This document shows positions 16,431 to 25,834 of a DNA stretch of 59,869 nucleotides, one piece after another; positions within the stretch are counted from its first letter, which is position 1, and each line of letters opens with the position of its first letter. Location: NCBI GenBank assembly GCA_964531385.1, contig CAZHGC010000015.1:1-59869 (forward strand), read 5' to 3'. A program made the position numbers and the translations under genes. The notes under the pieces were generated by a model. The model had not been told where the DNA came from, searched no databases, and saw only the letters and a list, made by a program, of their open reading frames with translations. The DNA is from MGBC114079 sp964531385. Lineage in GTDB: Bacteria > Bacillota > Clostridia > Lachnospirales > CAG-274.

Positions 16431-19400
16431 TTATTTATTAATGTTCATCATTTTTCTTTCAGCTTTTCTCGCTCTTCTCTTCTCTTTTTTAATCCTTCTT
16501 CGTGCCTTAACGTTATTATATCCAACGTAAATTGCAGGAATGAATAACAAAGTAATAACAGTAGATAAAGACAAACCAAAAACCATAACCGTAGCCAAAC
16601 CGGTCATCATTTCCGCACCCTCTGCTGTGCTCGTCATCATAGGAATCATACCCAAAACAGTTGTCAAAGTTGACATAAGAATAGGACGTAAACGAGCCGG
16701 TCCCGAAAGCTTCATAGCCTCCGTATAGTCAAGCCCTCTTTCTCTAATGAGAAGGTTGGCATAGTCAACCAAAACGATAGCATTGTTAACAACAACGCCG
16801 GCAAGCATAATAAGACCAAGCATAGAAGTAATTGTAACCGATTCGCCCGCAAGGAACAAACCAAACAAACCACCGGTCATAGCAATAGGCATAGCACCCA
16901 TAATCATAAGAGGATAAGAAAATGCCTCAAATTGTGCCGCCATAACCATATAAACAAGAAGAATTGCAAGTAAAAGTGCGTTTCCAAGGCTTGCAAAAGA
17001 TTCGTTCATATCTTCTGTGTTTCCGCCAAAAGAATAAGTGTATCCGTCAGGCATAATAATTTCTTGGTCAATCTTCGTCCCAACCATAGAGTTAGCAGTA
17101 CCAAGGTCAAGGTCGGTCGTTGCACTAACAGTAACATATTTCTGCTGGTTCTCTCTTGTAATTGTTGTCGGTGTGTCAACAGATGTAATCTCCGCAAGTT
17201 CGCCCAAAGGAACAGAAGCCCCTGTCGAAGTCGGAATAAGAATGCTCTCAACATCTTTAATGTAATTTATCTTGTCTCCGTCTTGCATAACTCTAATGTC
17301 AAATTCATCTCCGTCAATTTTGTAAGTTGTTGCAACCGAACCATAAACCGCTGTACGAATAATGCTTGCAACAGATGAACTTGTAATACCATAAGCCGAA
17401 GCTTTCTTTCTGTCAACAACAATTGTTGTTTGAGGAGCAGCCTCTTCAAGAGAAGTCTTAACTTCGGTAAAACCGCCCATTTTTTCAATAACATCAACAA
17501 ATTGGTCGGCAAGTTCTTGAAGTTTTTCGTTTTCGTCTCCGTTAATCTTAACTTCAATACCACTGCTACCATATCTACCCATAGAAGATGAGCTTGCGTC
17601 AACAGAAATTTCAGCACCTGCAATGTCTTTAAATTTTCCTCTCATAACACTTGCAACTTCGTCAGCACTTCTGTCTCTGTCCTCTTTTGCAACAAGTGTT
17701 ATTGTAATTGAAGCTGTGTCTTCCGAACCGCCTGTCAAAGCCGACATACCGCTTCCGCCGCCTGTTGTAAATGAAATGTTTTCAATTTCTGGAAATTCCG
17801 CTTCTCTCGAATTTTCAATAATATTAATAATTTTCCAAGTAACGTCGCTTGTTTCCTCAAGCCTTGTTCCTGTCGGCATAGTAACGTCAACTTGAACTTT
17901 TCCGGAATCCATAGATGGAATAAATTCAAATCCCAAACTTGAAAAACACATTCCGGTAAGAACAACAAAAAGGAACATCAAAAGAACAGTAATTTTTTTG
18001 CGTTTCAAAGCTTTCGCCAAAAGTGCTTTATATCCTGCCTCAAGTGCAGAAATTCCATATCCGATAAAATCAAGAATTTTAGTAAATATATTATTGCTTT
18101 TGTGAACATTTGCAACCGACTCCGGCTTCAAAATAAGTGATGCACACATAGGAACAAATGTTAAGGCAACAACAAGTGAAGCTGTCAAAGAATATGTAAT
18201 CGTCAAAGACAAATCGTTAAACAATTCTCCGGCAGTTCCTCCAAACATCGGAATAGGGAGGAAAACAGCAACAGTTGTAAGAGTTGATGCAAAAATAGCC
18301 GTACCAACTTCCCTCGCACCTTCAATAGCCGCCGTAAATTTGTCAACACCCTCTTCAAGCTTTTTATAAATACTTTCCAAAACAACAATAGAGTTGTCAA
18401 CAAGCATACCAATACCAAGCGTCAAACCACCCAAACTCATAAGGTTTATTGTCATTCCGGTAAAGTGCATAAGTGCAATCGTTGTAACAATCGAAATCGG
18501 CATAGATAACGCAACAACAAGAGTTGATTTAAAGTTTCTAAGGAAAACATAAAGCACAAGAACAGCCAAAACCGCACCTTGCCAAGCTGAGTCAACAACG
18601 CTTGAAATAGAATTGTTAATCTGGTCTGCAGGGTCATAAATAACAAGGAAATCAATGTTCGGCATTTCCGCTTTAATTTTGTTAAGCTCTTTAAGAACCG
18701 CTTCCGACATATTAACAGTGTTTCCCATAGATGTTTTTCTAACAGAAATGTTTACGCTCGGCTTTCCGTTTGTATAAGATTCGCTCGAAACATCTTTGTA
18801 AACTTCGGTAACATCGGCAAAGTCACGCATATAAACAGTTGAACCGTTTGGAAGAGAAAAAGGAATGTTCTTAATTTCTTCAATCTCTTTAAATTCGCCT
18901 TTAACACGCAAAGTAAGGTTTTTGTCGCCCTGCTCAATACTTCCCATAGGAGTATTGGAGTTTTCGCTCATAAGCATACTTGTAACTGTGTTTTCAGAAA
19001 TTCCATAACCTCTAATTTTGTCCGCTTTAAGAACAACTTGAATTTCCTTTTCACGACCACCCGTAATGCTAACGCTCGCAACGCCGTCCTGTCTTTCAAG
19101 TCTGTCAGCAACGTTGTCCTCAATAAGTGTCTTAAGCTCAGTAATATCCATTCCTTCGCAAGATGCACTAATATTAAGCGATGTCATAGAGTTCGGGTCA
19201 ATTTTAATAATCATAGGGTCCTCGGCATCGTCCGGCAAAGTTCCCTTAACAAGGTCAATCTTCTCTCGAACGTCCATAGCTGCCATATCAATGTCAGTGT
19301 CCGAATCAAACTGAATTATAACCATAGAAGACCCGTTCGATGTTGTCGAATTAAGAGTGTCCAAGCCCGAAACCGTACCAACTGATTTTTCAATAGGTTC

Positions 19401-19592
19401 CGTAATAAGATTTTCAATTTCTTCCGAACCAACACCGTCATATGTTGTCATAATAAGAACAACAGGAATATTCATATTCGGATAAAGGTCCATTTCAAGG
19501 GTTGTAAGTGAAATAATACCAAAGGCAATGGCAACAAACACACACATAAGTGTTGTAACCGGCCTTTTAACAGCCGTTTTGGATAAATTCAT
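16431..19592 (-). CDS. RND-family efflux transporter (AcrB/HAE type)
   Basis: A full-length 1053-residue proton-driven exporter. It shows the family layout: TM1 at the N-terminus (TTLMCVFVAIAFGIISLTTL), a large porter domain, TM2-6 with GLTLGIGMLVDNSIVVLESIYK carrying the intramembrane Asp residues, a second porter domain, then the C-terminal helices. MNLSKTAVKRPVTTLM is the classic start. It begins 2 bp after the adaptor stop with AGGAGG upstream, hence tight coupling. No outer-membrane channel gene is nearby, consistent with a single-membrane cell in which the pair moves substrate from the membrane outward. Confidence 0.96.
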   Translation of the reverse strand: MNLSKTAVKRPVTTLMCVFVAIAFGIISLTTLEMDLYPNMNIPVVLIMTTYDGVGSEEIENLITEPIEKSVGTVSGLDTLNSTTSNGSSMVIIQFDSDTDIDMAAMDVREKIDLVKGTLPDDAEDPMIIKIDPNSMTSLNISASCEGMDITELKTLIEDNVADRLERQDGVASVSITGGREKEIQVVLKADKIRGYGISENTVTSMLMSENSNTPMGSIEQGDKNLTLRVKGEFKEIEEIKNIPFSLPNGSTVYMRDFADVTEVYKDVSSESYTNGKPSVNISVRKTSMGNTVNMSEAVLKELNKIKAEMPNIDFLVIYDPADQINNSISSVVDSAWQGAVLAVLVLYVFLRNFKSTLVVALSMPISIVTTIALMHFTGMTINLMSLGGLTLGIGMLVDNSIVVLESIYKKLEEGVDKFTAAIEGAREVGTAIFASTLTTVAVFLPIPMFGGTAGELFNDLSLTITYSLTASLVVALTFVPMCASLILKPESVANVHKSNNIFTKILDFIGYGISALEAGYKALLAKALKRKKITVLLMFLFVVLTGMCFSSLGFEFIPSMDSGKVQVDVTMPTGTRLEETSDVTWKIINIIENSREAEFPEIENISFTTGGGSGMSALTGGSEDTASITITLVAKEDRDRSADEVASVMRGKFKDIAGAEISVDASSSSMGRYGSSGIEVKINGDENEKLQELADQFVDVIEKMGGFTEVKTSLEEAAPQTTIVVDRKKASAYGITSSSVASIIRTAVYGSVATTYKIDGDEFDIRVMQDGDKINYIKDVESILIPTSTGASVPLGELAEITSVDTPTTITRENQQKYVTVSATTDLDLGTANSMVGTKIDQEIIMPDGYTYSFGGNTEDMNESFASLGNALLLAILLVYMVMAAQFEAFSYPLMIMGAMPIAMTGGLFGLFLAGESVTITSMLGLIMLAGVVVNNAIVLVDYANLLIRERGLDYTEAMKLSGPARLRPILMSTLTTVLGMIPMMTSTAEGAEMMTGLATVMVFGLSLSTVITLLFIPAIYVGYNNVKARRRIKKEKRRARKAERKMMNINK

Positions 19593-19594
19593 TT

Positions 19595-21106
19595 TTATTC
19601 CTCCTTAGCAGCTTCTGTTTGATTTTGTTCTTCTTTTTTGTCATCTTCTGCTTTTCCTTGCTCAGAATTGTTGTTAACAATGTTAACTTCTTCGCCGTCA
19701 TTAACATAAGATTGACCTTTAACAATAACTTCTTCGCCAAAATTAACGCCCGAAACAATTTCAATCTGGTCGCCGTTGTCAATGCCTGTTTCAACTTCTC
19801 TCTTAACAGCTTTTCCGTTTTCAACAACATAAACAAAACGAGCATTTTCGTTTTCAATAACAGTGTTTCTCGGAACAGTAACAGTGTTTTCTTTCTGGCT
19901 TTCAACAAAATGAATTTCGGCAAACATACCCGGTTTAATATTTCCTGCCGCATTGTTAATCTCAATTTTAACAGGATAAGTGCTTGTGTTGTCGGCAGAA
20001 GGATTAACAGTTTTAATAACACCTTGAATTTTTCCGTCTTCAATAGTCGGAATTGTAATGTCAACAACATCGCCTTGTTTAATAACATTTATAAGTTTTT
20101 CCGAAACATTAACGTCAACTGTAACTTTAGACATATCAACAATAACAAATGGAGCACTTTGAGCACTAACCATATTTGTTTCGCTTATGTTCTTTTCGGT
20201 AATAACACCGGAAATAGGAGCCTTAACAGAAGTGTCTTTCAAAGTTGATTGAGCAATTGAAATCTGAGTTTGAATAGACTCTTTGGAAGCAACAGCGGAA
20301 TTAACACCGTTTTGAGCAGTTTCTCTGCTTTCGCCCTTTGTTTTGTTTCTGTAAATATCATAATTTTCTTTTGCTTGTTTATAAGCCGTTTCGCTCTGAG
20401 TGCAGGCAATTTCGCTTTGTTTAATGCCGTTCTGAGCTTGGTTGTAAGCGTTCTGAGCCTGAGTATAAGCCTTCTGAGCCTGAGTATAAGCAAGCTCTGT
20501 TGCATCAAAATCGTTTTTTGTAACAGTTCCCGCATTGTAAAGAATTTTCATATTGTTATATCTTTCCGTAACGTTGTCAAGGCTTGCTTTTGCGTTTTCA
20601 ACAGCTGTCTGAGAGTTTGAAAGCTGTGTTTTTGCGTTTTCAAGCTGAACAGCAGCGTTCTTTTTAGCCTCTTCTGCGTTTTCAACAGCTGTCTGCAAAG
20701 AAAGCATCTGTGTTTCGTTTTGTGCTCCGTCAACGTGAGAAAGGCTCGTTTTCGCACTGTTAACAGAAGCATTTGAAACTTTGAGCTGTGCCTGAAGTTG
20801 TTTAATTTGGTCCTGAATGTCTTTTTTGTCCAAAGTGAACAAAACATCTCCTGCATTAACAGTGTCGCCCATATCATGATAAACTTTGTCAACCTGACCG
20901 GAAAGCTTGCTTGTAACGTTAACAGTTTCGTTCGGTTTAACCTGACCCGCATAAACAAGCTCTCTCTTAATTGTACTGCTCTCAATAACTTGAGTTTCAA
21001 CAGCTGTTTTTGTTTCCTCGGCAGGTGCAGCTTCTTCCTTTCCACACCCCGTAAATAACATAGAAATCAACAAAACAGATGAAGCTAAAGTTCTAAAACG
21101 TTTCAT
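19595..21106 (-). CDS. RND efflux adaptor (membrane fusion) lipoprotein
   Basis: A 503-residue periplasmic-adaptor homologue, anchored here as a lipoprotein (lipobox FTGC, Cys21). The beta-barrel/lipoyl half has VTSKLSGQVDKVYHDMGDTVNAGDVLFTLD; then comes a very long alpha hairpin (about 100-275) rich in Gln/Ala heptads (TQAQKAYTQAQNAYNQAQ), the returning lipoyl half (KDTSVKAPISGVITEKN), barrel and membrane-proximal domains. The tail is highly charged. It is the middle gene of regulator-adaptor-pump. The hairpin is long for an organism without a TolC partner. Confidence 0.95.
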   Translation of the reverse strand: MKRFRTLASSVLLISMLFTGCGKEEAAPAEETKTAVETQVIESSTIKRELVYAGQVKPNETVNVTSKLSGQVDKVYHDMGDTVNAGDVLFTLDKKDIQDQIKQLQAQLKVSNASVNSAKTSLSHVDGAQNETQMLSLQTAVENAEEAKKNAAVQLENAKTQLSNSQTAVENAKASLDNVTERYNNMKILYNAGTVTKNDFDATELAYTQAQKAYTQAQNAYNQAQNGIKQSEIACTQSETAYKQAKENYDIYRNKTKGESRETAQNGVNSAVASKESIQTQISIAQSTLKDTSVKAPISGVITEKNISETNMVSAQSAPFVIVDMSKVTVDVNVSEKLINVIKQGDVVDITIPTIEDGKIQGVIKTVNPSADNTSTYPVKIEINNAAGNIKPGMFAEIHFVESQKENTVTVPRNTVIENENARFVYVVENGKAVKREVETGIDNGDQIEIVSGVNFGEEVIVKGQSYVNDGEEVNIVNNNSEQGKAEDDKKEEQNQTEAAKEE

Positions 21107-21217
21107 TTTTTAATTCCTCCATAAAATTATTTTTCAAAAAAAATCAAAATTTTAATTATAAAAATCAAATTTATAAAATAAATTTGAACATAACCTCTCG
21201 GCATTGCAAAAAAGTTT

Positions 21218-22192
21218 TTACATTTTTTTCTTCGAATGTTCAAAAATCACCAAAAGCCCGTCAATAGCTTCTTCGGCAAGTTGTTTTTTTTCTTCGGAAA
21301 ATTTTTCAAAATACATAGTAAGAGCGCTCAAAACAAATTTTTCAAAATCAGCAATAATTTCCGAACCTTTTTCCGTAAGGCGTATAAAAACATTCCTTTT
21401 GTCGCCGTCACCCAATGGATATTCCTTGTAAACATATCCGCTTTTGGCAAGCTTCGAAACCGTAATGGAAATAGTTGAAGTGCTTGTTCCAATATAGCTT
21501 TCAAGTTTGGAAACCGTATCAAATTTAAAATTTTTAATACATTGTAAAATTCGATATTGATTCGGTGTCATTTGTTTAAAAATAACAAGTTCGCCTTTTT
21601 CTTTTTTCAAAACTTCAGAAAAATATTCGGCAAAGCAAAGGAAAAACATATAAAATTGAAAAGCCATACTCGAAATTTCCCCTGAACTTTTAACATTTGT
21701 ATAAAATTGACTTTTAAAAATATTTTCAAAAAAATCAATTTGCGAAGAGCTGACCGAACTCGCAAGCTTTTCAATGCTGTCGGAAATATTTTTCTTTTTT
21801 TCGTCAGAAAAAGACATATATGTAATCTCAAATTTGCGAAGAGCAAATTTTTTAAATTCCTCAAGAATTTTCTCGCCCTTCGGAGCAATTTCAAAAAACA
21901 CCTTTCTCTGGTCCTCTCTGTCCTCCGGCATCTTCTTAACAACAAGCCCGTTTTTAATCATCTTTGAAAAAATAATAGACAGCGTGCTTTTGCTAACATT
22001 CATACACTTTGCCATTTCTGAAACCGTATTTTCTTTCCTTCCGGAAAGAATAATCAAAATTTTAATTTGTCTTTCGCTAAGTCCGTCAGTAAATTTAAAA
22101 CGACCAATTTCTTTAAGAGATAGAATCTTATATCGAACAATAGAGTCAACAAGAACCATCATTTTTTTAGCAACAACTTCCGATTGATACAT
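21218..22192 (-). CDS. tandem (two-domain) MarR-family transcriptional regulator
   Basis: A 324-residue protein, about twice the length of a usual MarR. First MarR domain at about 1-155: TVSEMAKCMNVSKSTLSIIF as HTH and a wing MPEDREDQRKVFFEI. Second at about 170-324: TVSKLESYIGTSTSTISITV as HTH and wing YPLGDGDKRNVFIRL. The halves are visibly homologous along their length, including the EEFKKFALRKFE/ADFEKFVLSALT helices. MarR proteins act as dimers, so this is probably a built-in pseudo-dimer. It is the first gene before the RND adaptor and pump, and four tandem operators overlap its promoter, implying autorepression and control of the pump. GAGGAG precedes the ATG. Confidence 0.9.
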   Translation of the reverse strand: MYQSEVVAKKMMVLVDSIVRYKILSLKEIGRFKFTDGLSERQIKILIILSGRKENTVSEMAKCMNVSKSTLSIIFSKMIKNGLVVKKMPEDREDQRKVFFEIAPKGEKILEEFKKFALRKFEITYMSFSDEKKKNISDSIEKLASSVSSSQIDFFENIFKSQFYTNVKSSGEISSMAFQFYMFFLCFAEYFSEVLKKEKGELVIFKQMTPNQYRILQCIKNFKFDTVSKLESYIGTSTSTISITVSKLAKSGYVYKEYPLGDGDKRNVFIRLTEKGSEIIADFEKFVLSALTMYFEKFSEEKKQLAEEAIDGLLVIFEHSKKKM

Positions 22193-22244
22193 AGCAAAAA
22201 CTCCTCACAATCACCTCGCACAAATAATTTCCGACTTAAAATAG

Positions 22245-22308
22245 TTTTAAGATAAAATTATTTTAAGATAAAATCATTTTACGGTAAAATCATTTTACAA
22301 TAAAACTA
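22245..22308. promoter_or_regulatory. operator array: four 16-bp repeats of TTTTA-N3-TAAAA
   Basis: Copies start at 22245, 22261, 22277 and 22293, each 16 bp: TTTTAAGATAAAA (twice), TTTTACGGTAAAA and TTTTACAATAAAA followed by TTA, TCA, TCA and CTA. Each core is an inverted repeat (TTTTA/TAAAA), the dyad form bound by MarR proteins; a decayed fifth copy may precede. The array overlaps the -10 and start region of the promoter of the tandem-MarR gene. Confidence 0.8.
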
Positions 22309-22320
22309 TATTTCGGTCAA
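22292..22320 (-). promoter_or_regulatory. promoter of the marR-RND operon
   Basis: On the minus strand TTGACC (22315-22320), 17-bp spacer, TAAAAT (22292-22297). The -10 coincides with operator copy 4, and copies 1-3 lie over the start site and beyond, the arrangement expected for repression. Confidence 0.75.
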
Positions 22321-22400
22321 TCACTTTTTATAACTATAAATACGCAAAAAAATAATAAAATCTTATTGAAATATTGTAAATTTTTTTATCAAAACAAAAA

Positions 22401-22430
22401 AGATATTGGACAAAATTAAATCCAATATCT
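22401..22430 (-). terminator. intrinsic terminator of the DUF1189-like gene
   Basis: AGATATTGGA (22401-22410) pairs with TCCAATATCT (22421-22430). On the minus strand a run of T follows. Confidence 0.85.
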
Positions 22431-22478
22431 CAAAAAAATTTTTTCAAAAAATCAAATCCATACATTTTAAACAAATAA

Positions 22479-23243
22479 TCATTCCAAAACTTCGTTTTTT
22501 TCGTCAGTTTCAACATTTTTAATCGCAAAAAACAAATAAGCCAAATCAAGAATAATCGTAAAAACAATCGGAACAACAAACCCGAAAAGACTGAAAATTG
22601 CAAAAATAATTTCCGCCAAAGTTCTCGAATAAACCGAAACTTTCAAAATCTTCAAATACTTAATTTTTTTCTTAAAAATGTGAGAAAAACAAATTCCAAA
22701 AACGCTCAAAGCAAAAATCCCCAAAGCTTCGGAAATAACAATTGAAACAAACCAAACAACAAGAAATATAATTCCCAAAAAATTAATAACCGAAACATAT
22801 TCAAAAATATCGGCTTTTTCAAATTTATCCTTTCCAAGACTGCTCAAAATGTCAGAATACGAATAAACCTCAGTTTGAATACCATTGTTAATAATAAGCT
22901 TTTCTTTGTCAAAAATAACGCCGTTCGAAAATTTCTCAAGCTCCGTAACATCTCTAACATTTTGCCCGTCAATAATAACAACAGTGCCGTTGCTTTCAAA
23001 AACATTGTTCTCCGCCTCAAGAACACCGCTTTCAATTTTAAATTCCGGAACAAATTCTTTTATAAGCCCTCTCGTTCCACCAAAATTAAAAATAAGAAAA
23101 ACAATCGGCAAAACAGTTAGAATAAGGCTAACAAAAAATAAAACCATTTCATAAGCAACAACTTTCGAACCTTTAAGCTGTGCAAGCTCGTTATATTTGT
23201 CAAAACGATAAATCGAATTTAAAAATTGCCTAAAAATATTCAT
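22479..23243 (-). CDS. DUF1189-like integral membrane protein
   Basis: A 254-residue protein starting MNIFRQFLNSIYRFDKYNELAQ. It has a membrane segment at about 28-52, an extracellular region (about 60-145) with a VVIIDGQNV..LEKFSNGVIFDKEKLIINNG stretch, and three or four further membrane segments from about 148 to the end. The layout and start resemble DUF1189 proteins, whose function is unknown. The ATG is 6 nt after GAGG; an upstream GTG overlaps that site. It stands alone between terminators. Confidence 0.65.
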   Translation of the reverse strand: MNIFRQFLNSIYRFDKYNELAQLKGSKVVAYEMVLFFVSLILTVLPIVFLIFNFGGTRGLIKEFVPEFKIESGVLEAENNVFESNGTVVIIDGQNVRDVTELEKFSNGVIFDKEKLIINNGIQTEVYSYSDILSSLGKDKFEKADIFEYVSVINFLGIIFLVVWFVSIVISEALGIFALSVFGICFSHIFKKKIKYLKILKVSVYSRTLAEIIFAIFSLFGFVVPIVFTIILDLAYLFFAIKNVETDEKNEVLE

Positions 23244-23351
23244 ATCAAACCTCACAAAAAAAAATTTATTTTCGATTTAATCCCCAAAATTTCGAAAAAT
23301 CAAATCAAAAATAAAAATACACAGCAATTGCAAAAACACAAAATCAAGGCA

Positions 23352-23380
23352 AGGAGTGTGAATTTTTTTTTCACACTCCT
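23352..23380 (-). terminator. probable hairpin terminator after yjbQ
   Basis: AGGAGTGTGAA (23352-23362) pairs with TTCACACTCCT (23370-23380). The tract after it on the minus strand is only moderately T-rich, and GGCAAGG/CCTTGCC arms outside could form a larger alternative fold. Confidence 0.55.
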
Positions 23381-23425
23381 CAAAAAAACATAACTTCAAT
23401 GCCTTGCCAAAATCAAACCTAAAAT

Positions 23426-23818
23426 CTACATAACTTTAACAAAAAATTTTCTGCTTCTCGGCCCGTCAAATTCACAAAAATAAATTCCTTGCCAAGTTCC
23501 CAAAACAAGCCTGCCGTTTTCAATTATAACCGTTTCGCTAACTCCAACACAGCTCGATTTCATATGTGCGTGAGAATTTCCCTCCATATGGCGAAATTCT
23601 TTTCTGTCCGGATATGTTTCGTCAAGTGCAAAAAGCAAATCCAAAACAACATCAGGGTCAGCATTTTCGTTAATCGTAACCGCCGCCGTTGTGTGCGGAC
23701 AATAAACAACGCATATCCCGTCGGAAACCCCGCTTTTAACAACAGCATCTCTAACTTTTTCGGTTATATCATAAAAACCCTCTCGTCCTGTTTCAAGAGA
23801 ATATTTGTATAAGCTCAT
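23426..23818 (-). CDS. YjbQ (UPF0047) family protein
   Basis: A 130-residue protein of the YjbQ family, which is annotated as a secondary thiamine-phosphate synthase by genetic suppression; the true substrate is uncertain. Signatures: VYCPHTTAAVTINENADPDV, the HMEGNSHAHMKSS metal-site histidines, GTWQGIYFCEFDGPRSRK. It starts 21 bp after the phosphohexomutase stop with GAGAGG as ribosome site and likely shares its transcript. Confidence 0.92.
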   Translation of the reverse strand: MSLYKYSLETGREGFYDITEKVRDAVVKSGVSDGICVVYCPHTTAAVTINENADPDVVLDLLFALDETYPDRKEFRHMEGNSHAHMKSSCVGVSETVIIENGRLVLGTWQGIYFCEFDGPRSRKFFVKVM

Positions 23819-23839
23819 CTTTTTGTTCCTCTCAAAAAA

Positions 23840-25579
23840 TTATTCGCCCAAAACTCCGTTAACAATTTCCATAACTCCGTTCAAAGCACTTTCAATGTTG
23901 CCCTCAGCCGCTTCAACCGACTCGCCTTTCGAGCCGAAATAAATTTTAATTTTGGGCTCTGTGCCGGAAGGTCTAACGCAGAACCAAGTCCCGTTTTCAA
24001 GAACATAATACAAAACATTTGATTTCGGCAAATTAACTTTTCCGCTCTCGCCCGTCAAAACGTTTTTAAATGTTCCAAAGTTGTAGTCTCTTGTTTCAAC
24101 AACTTTCGCTCCGCCAATTTCGCTCGGAGTTTCTGCCCTGAAAGTGTCCATAATTTTTTTCATATTTTCAACACCCTCAATGCCTTTAAGAGTAATCGAT
24201 TTTATAGACTCTTTGTAAAAACCGTATTTTTTGTAAACTTCCAAAAGCCCCTCATAAAGTGTCATACCTTTAGTTTTGTAGAAAGCTGCAAGCTCGCAAA
24301 TAAGCATGGTTGCAACAACAGCGTCTTTGTCTCTTGCATAAGTTCCCGCAAGACAACCGTAACTTTCCTCAAAACCAAAAATATAAGAATGACTTCCGTC
24401 TGCTTCAAATTCCTTAATTTTTTCGCCAATATATTTAAACCCTGTCAAAACTTCAAAATAATCAACACCGTAATTCTTTGCAATGGCTTTTGTCATATCC
24501 GTTGAAACAATGGTTGAAACAACAGCACCGTTTGCCGGAAGCTTTCCGCTTTCTTTTTTGCTCGAAAGAATATATTCCGTCAAAAGAACTCCCGTCATAT
24601 TTCCCGTCAAAATAACATATTCGCCGTTTGCATTTTTAACAACAGCACCAACTCTGTCCGCATCTGGGTCCGTTCCAACAACAACGTCCGCACCAATCTC
24701 ATCGGCAAGCTTCATAGCAAGAGTAAAAGCTTTCGGGTCCTCTGGGTTCGGATATCCAACCGTTGAAAATTCAGAATCGGGCAATTCCTGTTCGGGAACA
24801 ACCGTAACATTTTCAAAACCAACCTCTTTAAGAACACGTCTAACAGGAATATTCCCCGTTCCGTGAAGAGGAGTATAAACAATTTTAAGGTCGGAAGCTT
24901 TTTTAATAACATCAGGATTTATAAGCTGAGCCTTAACGTTTTTAACATATTCGTCGTCAACTTCTTTTCCAATTATGTTAAACAAACCGTCTTTAACAGC
25001 CTCTTCCTTAACAGCTTTCTTAATCTGCTTAAAATCAGAAACAGCCTCAACTTCTTTAATAATTTCGCCGTCTCTCGGGAAAGGAACTTGCCCCCCGTCT
25101 GCCCAATAAACTTTATAACCGTTATATTCCGGCGGATTGTGGCTTGCAGTAACAACAATTCCTCCCGTACAACCCAAATGTCTAACAGCAAAAGATAACA
25201 TCGGAGTCGGTCTCAAAGACTCAAAAAGATAAGTTTTAATGCCGTTTCCGTTCAAAACCAAAGCTGCCGTTTCGGCAAACTCCGGAGACATTCTCCTTGA
25301 ATCGTAAGCAATTGCAACACCCATTTTTAAAGCCTCTTCGCCTTGCTTTGCAATATAATTTGCAAAACCTTGCGTTGCCTTGCTAACAGTGTATATATTC
25401 ATTCGGTTCGTTCCCGCACCAATTATTCCACGAAGTCCGCCCGTTCCAAATTCAAGATTTTTATAAAAACGCTCTTGAATTTCTTTGTCGTCTCCCTCAA
25501 TACCTTTAAGCTCTTCTCTTGTTTTTTCGTCAAAATAATCATCGTTAAGCCATTGTTCGTAAACTTCTTTGTAATCCAT
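23840..25579 (-). CDS. pgcA: phospho-sugar mutase (alpha-phosphoglucomutase type)
   Basis: A 579-residue enzyme that moves phosphate between C1 and C6 of hexoses, feeding UDP-glucose and wall polymer synthesis. Motifs: FGTGGLRGIIGAGTNRMN, the phosphoserine loop TASHNPPEYNGYK, metal loop DPDADRVG, sugar loop FGFEESYG and phosphate loop RPSGTEPKIK. Length and motifs match PgcA-type proteins. The start at 25579 follows GGGAGG; the longer frame to 25654 is not family-like. It has its own promoter about 150 bp upstream. Confidence 0.94.
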   Translation of the reverse strand: MDYKEVYEQWLNDDYFDEKTREELKGIEGDDKEIQERFYKNLEFGTGGLRGIIGAGTNRMNIYTVSKATQGFANYIAKQGEEALKMGVAIAYDSRRMSPEFAETAALVLNGNGIKTYLFESLRPTPMLSFAVRHLGCTGGIVVTASHNPPEYNGYKVYWADGGQVPFPRDGEIIKEVEAVSDFKQIKKAVKEEAVKDGLFNIIGKEVDDEYVKNVKAQLINPDVIKKASDLKIVYTPLHGTGNIPVRRVLKEVGFENVTVVPEQELPDSEFSTVGYPNPEDPKAFTLAMKLADEIGADVVVGTDPDADRVGAVVKNANGEYVILTGNMTGVLLTEYILSSKKESGKLPANGAVVSTIVSTDMTKAIAKNYGVDYFEVLTGFKYIGEKIKEFEADGSHSYIFGFEESYGCLAGTYARDKDAVVATMLICELAAFYKTKGMTLYEGLLEVYKKYGFYKESIKSITLKGIEGVENMKKIMDTFRAETPSEIGGAKVVETRDYNFGTFKNVLTGESGKVNLPKSNVLYYVLENGTWFCVRPSGTEPKIKIYFGSKGESVEAAEGNIESALNGVMEIVNGVLGE

Positions 25580-25725
25580 AAACCAAACCTCCCGAATTAA
25601 AAAAATTGTCAATAAAGCAAACAAACTATCAAAAAAAACACACTCACTCCGCAAAAATCCAAAAATTTCACAAAATTCAAAGAAATGTAATATTTTTCGT
25701 AAGCCTGTTTCCTTTCTCTAATTTA

Positions 25726-25754
25726 ATTATATAGTTTTTATATAAATTATACAA
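25726..25754 (-). promoter_or_regulatory. promoter of the phospho-sugar mutase gene
   Basis: On the minus strand TTGTAT (25749-25754), 17-bp spacer and perfect TATAAT (25726-25731). The leader is about 140 nt and shows no clear fold. Confidence 0.65.
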
Positions 25755-25816
25755 GTAAAATTTGTCTAAAGGAAAAGTTTTTTTGCAATTTTATTACTGG
25801 AAAATAATTAATTGAG

Positions 25817-25825
25817 TGGTATAAT
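25817..25825 (+). promoter_or_regulatory. extended -10 promoter of the malic enzyme gene
   Basis: TGGTATAAT is a perfect extended -10. The hexamer 17 bp upstream (CTGGAA) is a poor -35, so the TG motif probably matters. Transcription would begin at the foot of the structured leader. Confidence 0.65.
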
Positions 25826-25834
25826 AAATTATGA

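Noticed and set aside
16431..21106. Outer-membrane tripartite efflux system
   Set aside because: No channel gene is present and the other surface genes (SLH, LCP, LysM) indicate a Gram-positive envelope, so only adaptor and pump are called.
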